NCBI GenBank assembly: GCA_021234155.1
Contig: JAJEKV010000008.1
Span: forward strand, 24,448,618-24,512,617
From: Isoetes taiwanensis
Taxonomy: Eukaryota; Streptophyta; Lycopodiopsida; Isoetales; Isoetaceae
DNA length: 64,000 nucleotides
Direction of reading: 5' to 3'
The first letter of the stretch is position 1, and each line of letters begins with the position of its first letter. Shown one piece after another: positions 47,936 to 60,660 of the stretch. The notes under the pieces are model-generated. The model was not told the origin of the DNA. It saw nothing but the letters and a program-made list of their open reading frames with translations, and searched no databases. A program made the translations under genes and the position numbers.

Positions 47936-49696
47936 GGATCGGGGATCTTGGTCACATCTAGCATGAATAATCACAAAGCATTAACTTAAAACAATAACGT
48001 AGCCTTACTGTAACCTCGCCCATGCAATCTAAGTTATTAGTCCAACAAGCATAACCACAATGCGTAATTATACCAAGCATAACCATTGCAATTTAATTCC
48101 AACATTAAAACCACATATACAATAGCCAAGCAACCATAGCATCAACAATGCAACCAATATTCCTCTGGGTCTGAGCAAGGTCAACTCGGCTGATCAGGCC
48201 AGTGACATAGAGGCGGGGTAACCACGTGTGTACACACCCATCCACGCTGCGTCCAGCATTGGAGGACCACTTAACTGTGCATGACATTGTACCATACGGT
48301 ACCAACGCCCGATGTTTAAATATTACCATTTGCATAGCACTGTGCAAAACCGTGAGTCTAGACCATCGCAACTAGACTCCGGCCCCAGAGGTCTATATCA
48401 AAGAATTTCACCATAGATAAACTCTTACAATTCACTAACATCGTAACACATGCCTTAACAAGCTCATCGTCAATTAAATTCCATAAAACACACTTACGTA
48501 GCAAGAAAGTCCAACCACAGCCTTAATAATGCAAATGCAACCATCACTACTAACTTAAAACTAAACGTCTACATCTTTCAAAGATTCACTAACATCAAGG
48601 TCACTAGCTATATATAATAACGGTTAAATCGCTAACATTGACTATCGTTAGGCTTCCCTTTACCAATTACCTCTATACACAACACATGTGGTTGGTATCT
48701 AACCCCTCTTTATATTAACTAATTCCAAAGGTTTTTTTTCTAATAAATAACTAGCTAACCTATTAGGCTACCCATGTCATATTCTTAATAACTTAAATCC
48801 ATCGGCATACCTTTCCTTAACTTAGCCCTTAATCTTAAATAAATTCCCGGCCAAACTCCTTGTTCCAGCTATTCCTTAGCATATTATTTTAACCTATAGC
48901 CTTATTTTAAATTCTTAACCTAACCTTACTATTACCTTACTAACTAAAAACTAACTGTTAACATTTTTGTCTGCCTTTAACCTAACGTGCGTTTACAGGA
49001 AACGCACTCTCGGACCTGCAGCGGCCGGATCTGGCCTCCAGGCCCTCGAATCATCATGGGAAGCCATAAAACATCCCGATTTTGCCTTCTCAAGGCCTCT
49101 TGGATCATTTCGGCCTACCTGCGGTGCGATTCAGGAGGTTTCAGATCGGTTCCTGGCCATCCAAATCATGTTATCCACAGCCAAGTCCTTGCTTCAATCC
49201 TCCTAATTTTGCATTCTTTCTCCATTTCGGCCTTCTTAAGGCTCAAATCGACCCATTTCAGGGCGATTCCCATACTTTTTGGACATTTCTGTTCGACAAG
49301 ATCATGCCGACTGTGCCTGCTGCATGCAAGAAAAATTCCACTGTCTTTGCTAGTTCTGTCTTCGTCACTTTATTTGTAACCCATCCTTCAACATCCTAGC
49401 CAATCTAACCCATCCCAGATTCCTCTACCACGGATTACAGTCACACCTCTTACTATTATCATGATGGAAATTTCAGAAACATATTCAAGTTATTACCAGC
49501 CATGCAAACCCAATTATCTCAATATTAAAGAATCACTATCCATGCCGTGCGTTCATATTAACAACCATGCTTGTATCCAATTCTATTCCCAGGCTAGATA
49601 CATAACCACCAAATTTAAGCAAGCACATAAATGCTACACTAGAAAACCCGAGGTGTAAGTCTTGATCCCCACCTGAATACAATGCTCAGAGGGATA

Positions 49697-49710
49697 GGCT
49701 CTGATAGAAA
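49697..49710 (-). other. Possible retroelement primer-binding site
   Basis: On the minus strand, tatcagagcc resembles the tRNA-iMet primer-binding site (TGGTATCAGAGC) used by many plant LTR retroelements, but the first bases differ. It lies just outside the right arm of the inverted repeat. No polyprotein follows. Confidence 0.3.
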
Positions 49711-52700
49711 ATACTGTGAACTGCCGGATCTCCTATAGAATGGATGCCGGTTTGCCGGTTCGAACACAGGCGACTGGGGCTGGACCACCAACAGATGCGA
49801 CCGAGAGTTTACAGGAAAGAGCCAGTTTGGAGCAGTCACCAGCATATGCTAGGCATATGCCGACATATACCTGGATATGCCCACATACCCACATAAACAA
49901 GGGTTTGCCCCCCTAGGGGCAACCCAAAAAACATATAAGCAATTGTTATGATTAGAACTAACAAATATTATACTCATCATCCTATGACATGGACTATCGC
50001 CCTTGGCTTAGGATTTCCAAGTTCCCGAGGTCCTACGACTTGTTTATCATCATGGTAAATGTCGGCCGCAAGGGGAATTGCACTTTACAAACGGAAATGG
50101 CAAGCTGGAATCAGTACGTACAATTGGAATGCGTGATAGGAGCACAGTGTCGCCAACGTAGGTTCCAGTTAATATCTCTGCCTCAATGACACGTCTTCCC
50201 AGCTTTTGTATAATCAATCGTGTTCCATTGCACAGGCCCTTCTTGGATGATGTAGATCTCAATAACATGACAATCATTTCGAGCATTAGTCATGTATGTG
50301 TGGAATGGTATATGTATGGAGTTTGTAGGTGAAATAAGGAGTTGTAAATCTAATCATGTCCATAAATATAATATGGTGTGGAATAATGTCCATAGTTATA
50401 ATAGGATAATAGATGTAAAAGGATTTAGGCAAATCAAGCATTAGTCATGGGCACATGGAATAGGCAAACGTAATGGAATACAACAATGTAATGAGTGGTA
50501 GAATACAATAATGGAATGAGTAGGGTAGGGTAGATGGTGGAGCAGTTTAGGATTTTGCGAAAGATGACATACCAAATATGCCTAAGTTGGTTTAAATTTT
50601 TTTACATATCTAATACGTATTCAACTGCAATGCAGTAAAAAGAGGGTCTTGGCAATGTAGACAGAAGTAATTGCATTGGGTGTAGGTAGAATTGTAATAA
50701 ATTTATTATGCTCTTAAAATTTCTATGCGAGTTCATAATATGATGTTGTAACCTCTAAACCCTAAATTAAACCATTTGGAATTGTATCCATCTGTAAATG
50801 ATATAACAAATCCTAATTTCAAATTCTACACCCTAATTGGCTTAGTCCCTTGTGCTTGGCTCCTTGCCCTTAAAAATCCAGCTGACAATGCTATAAAATT
50901 TTGCCATAAGTTGAGAACAAAAAATGCATGTAGGAACATTAACCTTATTTTGCAAATCCACAGGTACATATTTTTTTATTTTTTGCAAATCCACTGGTAC
51001 AAACCAAGATGAAATGCACTATTCACGTCCATGTATCCTTCCCACCTATTTTGACATTCCAGATCGTCCTATTCTTTTTAGTGCCATGTAAATAAAGGTT
51101 TGAAGATGGACTTCAACTGGTAAAATTCTTGATACAGGGAGACAAAAATAAACATCAGGAAAGTTGAAGAAAATTGAAGAGAAAACGATGACACTACAAA
51201 GAGACAACCCAATTAAAACATAAAGCAAATGAATGACAAACATACCTCCAAAATATAGCAGAGAAATTGCAAGAGAATGTCAAAGATAAACGTTTCTTCT
51301 CAGGTCTCTATTTTCCAATTGTTGAGCTAAGCTAGTTATAACGCATTGGAGGCTTAGAATGCCTAGGAGCAACTAAATATTTCTTTCATCCATCTGCATA
51401 TAAAAATTGGAATATTTAAGATACCATATCTCTTCTCTATGAACACAAAATAGCTATAACAACTTTACCTATCTCGCCATTTCATCATTACAGAAATAGA
51501 ACTTGGATTCTACAGCAAATTGAAACTCATGTTCAAACTTGTAATGCTGCCAATTCATAACCATTTGTCACTTAGCACAAACCTATATCATGTATGTCAA
51601 AAGACTAACAATAAATTGCAAATCTTGTTGCAAATGTATCTCTTAGATACACGTGCATAAATCTTTATTCTTTTGATAAATGATTTAGAGCATAATCTTC
51701 CTCCCCCCATCATAATGCCTACAAAGTGTAATCAAGTAGAATGAATTTAGATAAATGAATATCATTTATGTACCAATGTTTCAAAAATAGTAAATGCAAG
51801 ACTACAAATATTTCTTTTTTTGCCATAGAGAGGCCATAAACAATGTAGAAATACAATATCACACAACGGGATTGAGAAAGCAACCTCTCAATAGAACCTC
51901 CTTATATGTAGGTTGCTGCAAACATGGGTCCATAAACCTATATACAATTAGAAACTTAACAAACCCAATATGCTTTTAAAGCTTGAAAGCATCTTCACAC
52001 AATAGATTCAAGTATGTATCCACAACATTGGTCATGCAATACATAAAATCTTCAAATCAGGCACATGCTAAAACAACGATAATAAGAACCTAAACAAAAT
52101 GAATGAAATGCTACAATGTTTTAAGTTGAAAGCCAAAGTATTATAATACAAAACAACCAAATAAAGCAATAAATTTTGACTATTTATTTAAAATCAAATG
52201 ACTAAAGAGGATGAGGTAATGCACCTTCAAAATGGCAAAACATGCGCCACAAGACAACGGGACTATAAGAACATAATTCAAAACTTGCATAAAGTAGGTG
52301 ATAGCAATCCGAACATTTATACCAATGTAAACATCCTATAGAACAGATAATATGCCTGCTGTTAAAGATGTTTCGAGATTGATTTGGATTTTCATGTCCC
52401 ATATAAACATCAATATGTTGATGTCTATTTTCAAGGAAAAATAGCAAAGAATCCAAGTGGTCATCAAATATACCTTGCATCGAAAATGGTCACGGTCTAT
52501 GCCCAGCCATTATCCACATCATAAACTGTCATATATTTACGGCGTGCAAAATCCTTAAGCAAAGGACTCCCTGTGGAATCCACTTTTTGCAGACCCTCTT
52601 CCATACCCTCTTCCCCATCCCCATATTTCTTGCCCTCTTCCCCATCTTGGACCCCTGACAATACTTATATTTGGGCTCTAGAATGTGGGACCAGCCTGCC

Positions 52701-52978
52701 TAAGATTATGCATTGTCCTTGCTTCTGTGGAAACAACCTACATTTTCGTAGCATGTTAAAATTATCGCTTGAAACAACAAAGAGAAAAAAGAAGGACAAA
52801 GTACTGGGCCAGAGCTCTTGCATTATTGGCGTTCTGCAAGCATTCCTGAGACTAATGGTTCAAGGACATGGGCTGTGGAAATAAGTTCATGAATATTCAA
52901 GAGGATTAGCAAATCTGTCCTTCGTCAGGTGCTCCAAGTCCAACAGTAATTATTGGTTGTGTTGTTTTATTGCCTGGG
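49711..52978. other. No supported gene
   Basis: AT-rich. A G/C-rich hairpin (ttgcccc...ggggcaa, about 49904-49922) is present. Short frames only. Confidence 0.45.
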
Positions 52979-55098
52979 TCGTCGCACGCTACGGTGGCAT
53001 AAATGACGCCATTTTTAGCCCTAAATAATAGCGCTAATTAACGGGGTGTAACTGAATTCTTAAATTTTATTTTAGCACTAAATCCCCCCCATGGGATCCT
53101 GAACCGTCGAACCTTTCTTCCTTTCCGTCTTTCTTGGAGTTTCTTGGATCGGATTCAGAAACATAGCTACTCCCCATCGAGATCCCCGTACCCTGCTTGG
53201 TTAACTGGCCGGATCAAATTGCTGTGACTGTACTGCTCCACAGCAGTAATTATCGAAATCGGTTATTTGTACCATTCTAAATAATCAATTGCCAGTCATT
53301 TAATTCAACAAAAGCCCCAATCGAGATCCCATTACCCTGCTTGGTTAACTGCCCGGATTAAATTGCTGTGACTCTTCTGCTTCCACATCAGTAATTATCG
53401 AATTCGGTTATTTGTACCATTCTAAGCAACCAATTGCCAGTCATTAGATTCAAGAAAAGCCCCAGTCGAGATCCCATTACCCTGCTTGGTGAAGAGCTTG
53501 GATCAAATTGCTCATCTGAACAATTTCTCAGACTCAAGAAAAGTGTTCCAGTGGTAAGCATCTAATCTTTGTTGACAAATCTTCAGGAATGATAAATAAT
53601 GTAAAAATAGTTTCATTCTATTATATTTCATGCTTCTATATTGCGGACAAAGGTTAATGTAGTAGATATGCATTCCATCTCGCTCTCATTCTCATTCTCA
53701 TTCATCTCTTTTTTAGTGTGATATTTCAAGCTAGAATTTTTTGGGCTTGGCATCAACAGAAAGTACATGCAGTAATATTTGGTCGTGCAAGTTCAATAGT
53801 TGATGCTAACGAGTTAAGCATCTGATACTATGTTTGTATGCTAACAGGTTATATTGGTACTATGTTTGGCAGGCAGTACTTGCTAGTTAGTATGTGTTGT
53901 GTACGAGTTAGTGATTTGGTTCTATGTTTGCAGGCAACATTTGCTAAACAGCAAGGTATATTAACAACGCAAATTTGGTGCTACACTTGCAGGCTCAAAT
54001 TGTTATTAGCAGCGGTTGCTAAGAAGATGAAGTTCAGTGCTAAGTTAGAAAGAGTTAGTTGCTATTTAGCATGACATGCTAATCATTTGCTATTTCGCAG
54101 ACAGTAGGCTCAAGTTAATTGGTGTTGATGACAATTAGTAATTATTTGGAAAAAGTAGCAGTTCATTGCTAAGCTCTTAAAGTTAGTACTATTCAGGATA
54201 CTTAGTGCTATGATTTAGATTGGTTTAGATTTTTGCAGACACAATGAAGAACTTCCACTATATAATTTCAAAGCTGGTGCAGGGATAGAATGGCAACAAA
54301 GAAAACTCAACCTAAGGTAACCATAGACGAAGAGGAAGCAAGGAGGATGTTTGACATGTCGTTGCCTTCTGAGGGCACGACATCTTCAGACGTAAGAAAG
54401 GCAGATGTGGCTGAAGATGAGATAAGCAAAATATTTGGCTGTGTAAAACTAGTGGGTACCAAGCAAATTTATAAGTCTAGTCGAATGAATCCACTATTTG
54501 TGGATCAGTTTGTGAACATCTACAGAAGATGTTACTAAAGAAGTGGTGTTTGTGTGGGAGAGATTGGGAAGTTTTTTGCACGGGCATTCACTTTGCATGT
54601 GAGAGGACAAAAGATTAACTGGCAGTCATTTGTAGTTAAAACGAAGAAAAGTGTTACAACAAAGCTTGAGAAAGAAGATGAGTATGAGTCCTTATTTCCT
54701 CATACAAACATTGTTGGTTGTGTAGGGACTATTCTGTAATCAACTCCTTGATTGCTGAGTTAGATAAGCAGAAGGATGACTTGAATGTTAGAGTTAAAAG
54801 TGCAGCTAGTGAAACGAAGGAAAAAAGGAAGTTGTGGAAGAAGTGCAGTTACGAGGTGGATGCTGCAAAATAGCAAATTGAAGCAGCAAAGGCCAAGTGT
54901 GAGCACTCCAGTATCATTATATTCTTGTCATCAATGCTGGTGTCCAAGGAACAGGAACTTTTGGAGACGACAACAGCATACAAAAATATGGAGGAAATTC
55001 ACAAAGGGGTAATTGCTAATGACCTTTGCAATTACATAGTGCTCAATACTTTTTCTTTTTACGTTCATCATTCTTTCTATTTTTAAACGGGCAGAAGA
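52979..55098 (+). repeat. Dispersed 2.1-kb repeat, copy 2
   Basis: Counterpart of 6755-8832. Has three tandem copies of the ~140-bp atcgagatccc subrepeat (from about 53176, 53319 and 53465) but only one of the 90-bp unit duplicated in copy 1. Gene-like sequence continues past its end, so this copy is the less truncated one. Confidence 0.85.
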
Positions 55099-56161
55099 CA
55101 AAGAACATGGACTATACAAAAATATGGAGGAAATTCACAAAGGGGTAATTGCTAATGACCTTTGCAATTACATAGTGCTCAATACTTTTTCTTTTTACGT
55201 TCATCATTCTTTCTATTTTTAAACGGGCAGAAGACAAAGAACATGGACTATTTTTAAGCGGGCGAAGTTGAAAAGAAATAGACAAAGAACATGGACTCTA
55301 ACCATGTTAGGGCCTACATGTTTTGGAAACTACGGAAAATACTTGAAAGAAATATATTTGAGTTCTTCATCTTCTAATCACACCAAAATGCTCTACCGTA
55401 GCATTTGCAAGTTTACAAAGTTGTTCTTACTGTACATATGCTTATGACCCACTTTGTGTCTCAGTCATTGTTGCACATTGCATGCACAGTTTTCATCCAA
55501 TTTGCGCTTACATATATTTCTCAAAGAGATCAACTTGTCCCCCTTGTGAGAGCCAACTGCCTCATAATTGGTTCAGGTCCATTAGACTTCCATGTAGATC
55601 TGCAATAAAATCTGCTCCCAATTACAGTGCAGTGCAATCCATTGAAAAGAGTCAAGATCCATCATTAAGCACACCTGCTGACTTGGAGGAGCGTGATATA
55701 ATTATGCAATCCATTGAAGATTGCACTTTATTATCTTCCACAAGCCCAACCTTGAAAGAGAGACAATGCTAAACAAGTTAATAGTTGTAAAAGACTGAAA
55801 AGTAAGTTATTCTTGCGAAGTATAACTAGTTTGGATTTTTCTTCTATAAGTACTTATTTAGTTTGATAATTTGAATGATGCAGGCTCAAGTTTGGATATT
55901 TCAAAATCTATAGTTGACATTTCTAACAAAATTGAAGACAATGTTGTGCAAGTAATAGATGAAGAATGTCAAACAGCGTTGAAGAATATAGATGATTACG
56001 TTTCCAAATTGGACAGACGTGCTGATATTGTGGAGAAAACAATCACAGAGGAAGAAACTGATTTGGCATCAGTTGGAGAATCTCCTTCTAAGAATAATTC
56101 CAAGCAGGTTTCTTCCAGCAAACGAGCTCCATCCAAATCAATAACTAAGAAACTAAGATGA
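54290..56161 (+). pseudogene. Coiled-coil protein family, copy 2
   Basis: Opens MATKKTQPKVTIDEEEARR, then DVAEDEISKIFGCVKLVG, a stop near 54537, QKINWQSFVVKTKK, a frameshift at about 54727, and a coiled-coil-like Lys/Glu region with a TAG at about 54873. Possible later exons: a Cys-containing segment (STCPPCESQLPHNW, about 55530) with a Ser-rich tail, and 55884-56160 (SSLDISKSIVDISNKIED onward) ending in a basic Ser/Lys tail. Several stops mean it is probably not functional as read. Family unknown. It is followed at once by an FCP1-like segment, which may be its C-terminus. Confidence 0.45.
54978..55249 (+). repeat. Exact 136-bp tandem duplication
   Basis: 54978-55113 is repeated at 55114-55249, covering the exon end and donor site. 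Confidence 0.97.
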
Positions 56162-56219
56162 TTCTAGTGTGTTTCTTTCTGCCTGTTGTACTACTATAAT
56201 CTAATAGTTGTTACTGCAT

Positions 56220-56990
56220 AGTGCTAGTGTTGTTGGCAAGAAGCTTTTGGTTATTGAGCCAGAGGACTTCCTGTACAAAAAGGCTAAAGCAGTACCTGAT
56301 GTGCTGAAAGGTGTCCAACTTCTTCCATCAATAGAAGAGGTTCTTGCTGTCAGGCTAGGGGCAGTGCAGTTCATACATTTCGTCACCGAACACTTTGCTA
56401 TTGGTATATGGTCTTCCATTCACTCAGTGATTAGCTGCCTGAGGTCTTTCATTCCTCAAGCCTTAGTGGATAAGTTTCTTTTCAAATGGATGGTAGGGTT
56501 TTTCCTCCCAAGTGGGGGTTTTTTCATCCCGGTAGTAGGGTTCTACTGTACAGTTACATTGTTTGTTTTTGGTGTTGGGGTTTTTGGCTTTTTTGCCTGT
56601 TCTCTGCATGTACCGTCTCATAGGCCTCTGGCCTCCGTGGACGTTAAAATAAACTTCCTTCCTTCCTTCCTTTGAAAAATGAATAAAGGAACTTCTTGCC
56701 ACATCAAAAAATTGACCAAAGTTTATGAGAAATGTCCTGAATTTAGCATGAGGACAACTTTACTGATTGATCCTTACAGGTACGTGAATTTTAAGAATAA
56801 TGCAGATTCCTGCATCACACCAAGGTCCTTCATAATTGATATAAATGACGGTGATTACATGTTGAAGACTATGGTACCTTACTTGGAGAAGCTAATAACA
56901 GAAGTGAACGTAATTGCTTTTGTACAGAGGTCTGTGCATTTTGAAATCAGCATGATGAAAAGAGCACAAAAATGTTGGAGGTACTAAAAA
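56220..56990 (+). pseudogene. FCP1/NIF-like HAD region split by a LINE tail
   Basis: After an acceptor-like gcatag, the frame reads GKKLLVIEPEDFLYKKAK, then RLGAVQFIHFVTEHFAIGIWSS. After the insertion at 56487-56675 it continues HIKKLTKVYEKCPEF, TTLLIDPYRYVNFKN, DINDGDYMLKTMVPYLEKL. The order LLV-DLNG, WSS, hI-KdL, LLIDD-p-K-N, D-L---L--L is that of plant FCP1-like domains. Both catalytic Asp positions of motif I are changed (IEPED), so it would not be an active phosphatase. It may be the C-terminus of the gene at 54290. Confidence 0.55.
56487..56675 (+). mobile_element. LINE 3' tail with (CTTCC)n end
   Basis: Shares with 29029-29169 the order gggttttccc, a GC hairpin, ggggttttttcatcccggtagta, a T-rich stretch, gtaccgtctcataggcct, ggcctccgtggacg(t/a)taaaat, and a terminal microsatellite, here ccttccttccttcctt (56658-56673). 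It interrupts an FCP1-like coding region. Confidence 0.75.
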
Positions 56991-57599
56991 CCATGGACTT
57001 GTCCTAAACTTTAGATTCCTTTTTATTGTAATTTGGTATTTATCAACACCACAAAGTTTAAAGAACTTTATAATTCTCTGGTATGCAGTTTCCGTTATAA
57101 TAGGCTCAAATATCCCGCATGCTTTGGTCACAAACTAGTTCCAGAAATGAACGTAATTGCGTATGTACAAAGGCCTTGTGCATTTTCGAAATTAGTATGA
57201 TCAAAAGAGCAATCCCCTAATTTCGACCCCTGCAGTATAAATACTTAGCAGAAACCTAACACAAATTTAGAAATATCCCACATGCAAAAATTACAAAATT
57301 CGTGCGCATATATAGATAGTTTTTTGCTATTTTATTGAAGAGTGTGGATAGAGATTAGACGATGAAAAGTTATGGCTCTCTGGCTTGTAATCTTCAGTAC
57401 AGGCCAGAGTGTCATGACCTTTCAAAATGTAATCCTCGTCCACCTTTTTTTTTATAATGGGCTCAAATATCCCACATGCATTCAATGTTCCACATGTTGC
57501 CAAATCAACAATTACCAAATCAACAAATGCTAAATCAAGACAAATGTCTATTGGGCTTATCCTACATGCATTCAATTTCTAGTCTACAACATGTTTGGT

Positions 57600-58400
57600 A
57601 AGACAACAATAACATATTGCAACAATAATGCTCCATGTTGCCAAATCAACAATTACTAAATTTTGACTTATGCTATTCTATGCATTATGTTAAGGCATAT
57701 TGTGTACAACATGTTTGGTAAAGCGTAAGTCAACAATTTTCAAGTCAACAAGTGTGAATCACCCCGAAGCATTTGGTAAAGCGTAAGTCAACAATTTTCA
57801 AATCAACAAGTGTGAATCACCCCCAAGCAAAAGTTTGACTTTCATTGACCAAATTTTGCAACAATAATGCTCCATGTTGCCAAATCAACAATTACCAAAT
57901 TTTGACTTATGCTATTCTATGCATTATGTTAAGGCATATTGTGTACAACATGTTTGGTAAAGCGTAAATCAACAATTTTCAAGTCAACAAGTGTGAATCA
58001 ACCCCAAGCAAAAGTTTGACTTTCATTGACCAAATTTTGCAACAATAATGCTCCATGTTGCCAAATCAACAGTTACCAAATTTTGACTTATGCTATTCTA
58101 TGCATTATGTTAAGGCATATTGTCTACCACATGTTTGGTAAAGTGTAAGTCAACAATTTTCAAGTCAACAAGTGTGAATCACCCCTAAGCAAAAGTTTGA
58201 CTTTCATTGACCAAATTTTGCAACAATAATGCTCCATGTTGCCAAATCAAAATTACCAAATTTTGACATGCTATTCTATGCATTATGTTAAGGCATATTG
58301 TGTACAACATGTTTGATAAAGCGTAAGTCAACAATTTTTAAGTCAACACGCGTGAATCACCCCCAAGCAAATGTTTGACTTTCGCTAACGAAATTTTGAC
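57600..58400. repeat. Tandem array, ~180-bp monomer, about four copies
   Basis: Monomers contain acaacatgtttggtaaagcg, tcaacaattttcaagtcaac and ccaaattttgcaacaataat. Starts of the gtgtacaacatg landmark: about 57702, 57941, 58121 and 58300; the first interval is longer because of an extra ~58-bp partial copy. Monomers differ by substitutions. Confidence 0.85.
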
Positions 58401-58479
58401 TTGTTGTTACAACTTCAATTTACACTAATAAATTCTATTCAGAATGGGACCTTAAGGCAATTGCAATTTACACTAACCA

Positions 58480-58510
58480 ATTACAATTACAATTACAATT
58501 ACAATTACTA
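58480..58510. repeat. (ACAATT)n microsatellite
   Basis: About five units of attaca / acaatt. Confidence 0.8.
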
Positions 58511-58776
58511 AATAAGTGCCAAGCCAACATAAGATGATTGGTGTACAAAAAAGATGATGGCCATTTCAAGATAGATAGTCTCCCTTTTTTTTTAATGTTT
58601 TAGAAAATAATATGGTCATTTCAAGGTAATTGCATTTCACTTCATATTCTACTAAATCATTACGATTAAGATTCTAATGGTACGAAAATCCTAAAATCGT
58701 AGCCTCCGAAATTTATTTCACGCCAGCCTTTATATGGTCGTGAGGGAGAAGCATCTCGTCCAATTCTCCCAACAGA

Positions 58777-59132
58777 ATGCCGAAGCGCTGCCGCTCCTGC
58801 CCCTGCCAAACGCCGAGCTCTAACTTCCCTTCCCTTGCCAGAGCTTTTCACGTGGTACATGATATGTTCGTGCCTACTCATGGACTGCATGAAGATCGTG
58901 AAGAAGACCTGGAATTGTCCAAACCAAGCCAGCAAGAAGAAAACTCCGATTCCAAACCCTCTGATTCCACCAGCTTCTCTGATTCCACCAGCTTGTTTTA
59001 TGTTCGTGCCTACTCATGGACTGCATGAAGATCGTGAAGAAGACTCGTGAAGCTCTTTCCAGGGAAATGTGGAGGGACTATCTGCAACAAGCCGAATCCG
59101 ACGAAGATGAGGCAACCAGCGCCGGTGGAAGC
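58777..59132 (+). CDS. Small hypothetical ORF, structure uncertain
   Basis: A frame starts MPKRCRSCPCQTPSS after a GC-richer leader; another ends EMWRDYLQQAESDEDEATS. Between them a ~44-bp segment (58863 and 58999) recurs with the 136-nt offset, so the true exon cannot be read. Sequence composition differs from the AT-rich surroundings, suggesting real coding DNA. Family unknown. Confidence 0.35.
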
Positions 59133-59374
59133 TGAAGAACTTTTAAATTTTTAGAATTGGCTTGAAAGTAAGTATTTGCTTTTCAGTTTCAGAATTGGCT
59201 TGAGAGTAAGTATCTGCTTTTTAGTTTTTGCTTTGTATTACATGTTACAGCTTTCTAACTTTTTGAATTACTCTTACAGATGAGGCGTGAAGAGCTGATG
59301 ACCTTCCTTATTTTTTTTTGTTAAAGGGGTTTTTATTTTTTATTTTTTATACAAGCTTTGTTGAAACAGGCCTT

Positions 59375-59560
59375 CTGTGCCTTTGTAAATTTGTGGAATA
59401 CACCTGCTCTAGGCCTTGTGCCTTTTGTTTAATCTAGGCATTGTTCCTTTTGTTTAATCTAGGCCATGTGCCTTTTGAATGTAATGGCCTTGTGCCTTGT
59501 GTAATCTAGGCCTTAATGCCTTGTTTAATGAATATGATGGCCTTGTGCCTTTTTCTAATT
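59375..59560. repeat. Degenerate minisatellite
   Basis: Irregular repeats of (a)ggccttgtgccttttgttta and variants. Confidence 0.75.
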
Positions 59561-59859
59561 CTTTTATACTTAGACGTTTTACCTTGTAAATTGGTTTTGT
59601 TATACCTTGTACTTAAATGTTTTACCTTGTAAATTGGCCTTAGTGCCCTGTCTGTATAGCAGCAATTTAAAATAGTATGAAATACTAGCAATTGAAAAAA
59701 GTATGAAATTTTGGAATTCAATCAACTCTCGAGTATAAAATCTGGACCTGAAGCATCAAAAGTGAGAATGCAAAATACGGAAACGTCTTTATATTCATAA
59801 AAGTAGTCATAAGCAGAAATATAAGTACTGATACACTACCCTTTACACAGTTGCTCTTT

Positions 59860-60660
59860 CCACTATTCCAACAACGTGGGAAGCCTCTCTAGAATATCTT
59901 GTTCTTCTTTCGCACTTAGAGTGTAAACTACTCCCTGCTTCACATCAAAAATGATGCCCACAGACTGGACTTCATTCTGCTCCTTGAAAGAGTAATTCAC
60001 TGCAAAGTCAACACTGATACAATAGTATCATCAGCAAACCTGTTCAATACTTGTCTAAGCATGGCTTGCTGCCATTTATACCTGAAATTATGTGTCACAA
60101 ACTCCTTTGCTTTAGATCTGAAGGTTTCCACCAAAACGTTGGGTGAAGTCTGTAAATATTGACATTAAATTCTTTTTTTGGGTTTCCTATTTTTAGCCTT
60201 ATCAATTTCAATATAATCTATGTTCTCCCAAGTGGTTTTTGAGGTACTGTCCTTTATTTCTTCTTTTGGATACCTTTCCATTTTGTCCACACCACATTTG
60301 CAGCAGGTTCCTGACAAGCATGCGTCATTGTGCCACTCGTCACCTTCAGGCTTTATGCAAACCATGCTTCTCCACATATCACTGTTAGACTGCCAAACTT
60401 GTCTTGCTGCATTACACCCTACTTGGCTTGCCTTGTGGTCACATATCTGTAGCGTGCACCATGGACTTTTTCCTCACGTTCTTCACCCCCTTCCCTCAGC
60501 ATTGACATCCTCTCATGATAGACGCAACAACATGTACTGAATTCAGATAGCTTTACCACAAAGTAAGGCTTTAATTTCTCGAAGGCTCTCTGCTTAATTT
60601 GAACATCTGGATTGTCTTGCTTGAAACTAGTGAAGAATTCTGTCTGCAGAATAAGAATAG
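59860..60660 (-). pseudogene. Transposase-like relic (DFAENYS..EVQS family)
   Basis: Minus-strand pieces in order: FFTSFKQDNPDVQIKQRAFE, KLKPYFVVKLSE, STCCCVYHERMSML, a Cys-rich segment (CLSGTCCKCGVDKM), then VDFAVNYSFKEQNEVQS and GIIFDVKQGVVYTLSAKEEQ. The CCC-YH and VDFA(E)NYS..EVQS motifs recall transposase-like proteins related to the DUF7869 type. Several stops and frameshifts. The conserved Glu of the ENYS motif is Val here. Confidence 0.5.

Larger units (their letters stand above)
45516..49676. repeat. Large inverted repeat, ~2-kb arms
   Basis: Left arm 45516-47550 and right arm 47631-49676 are reverse complements around an ~80-bp centre. The arms are similar but not identical: the right arm has about 140 extra bases near 48925-49085, there are scattered substitutions, and each carries its own 136-nt-offset duplications. 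No ORF above about 90 codons lies in either arm. The sequence could be an inverted pair of LTR-retroelement leader or LTR segments. Confidence 0.9.
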
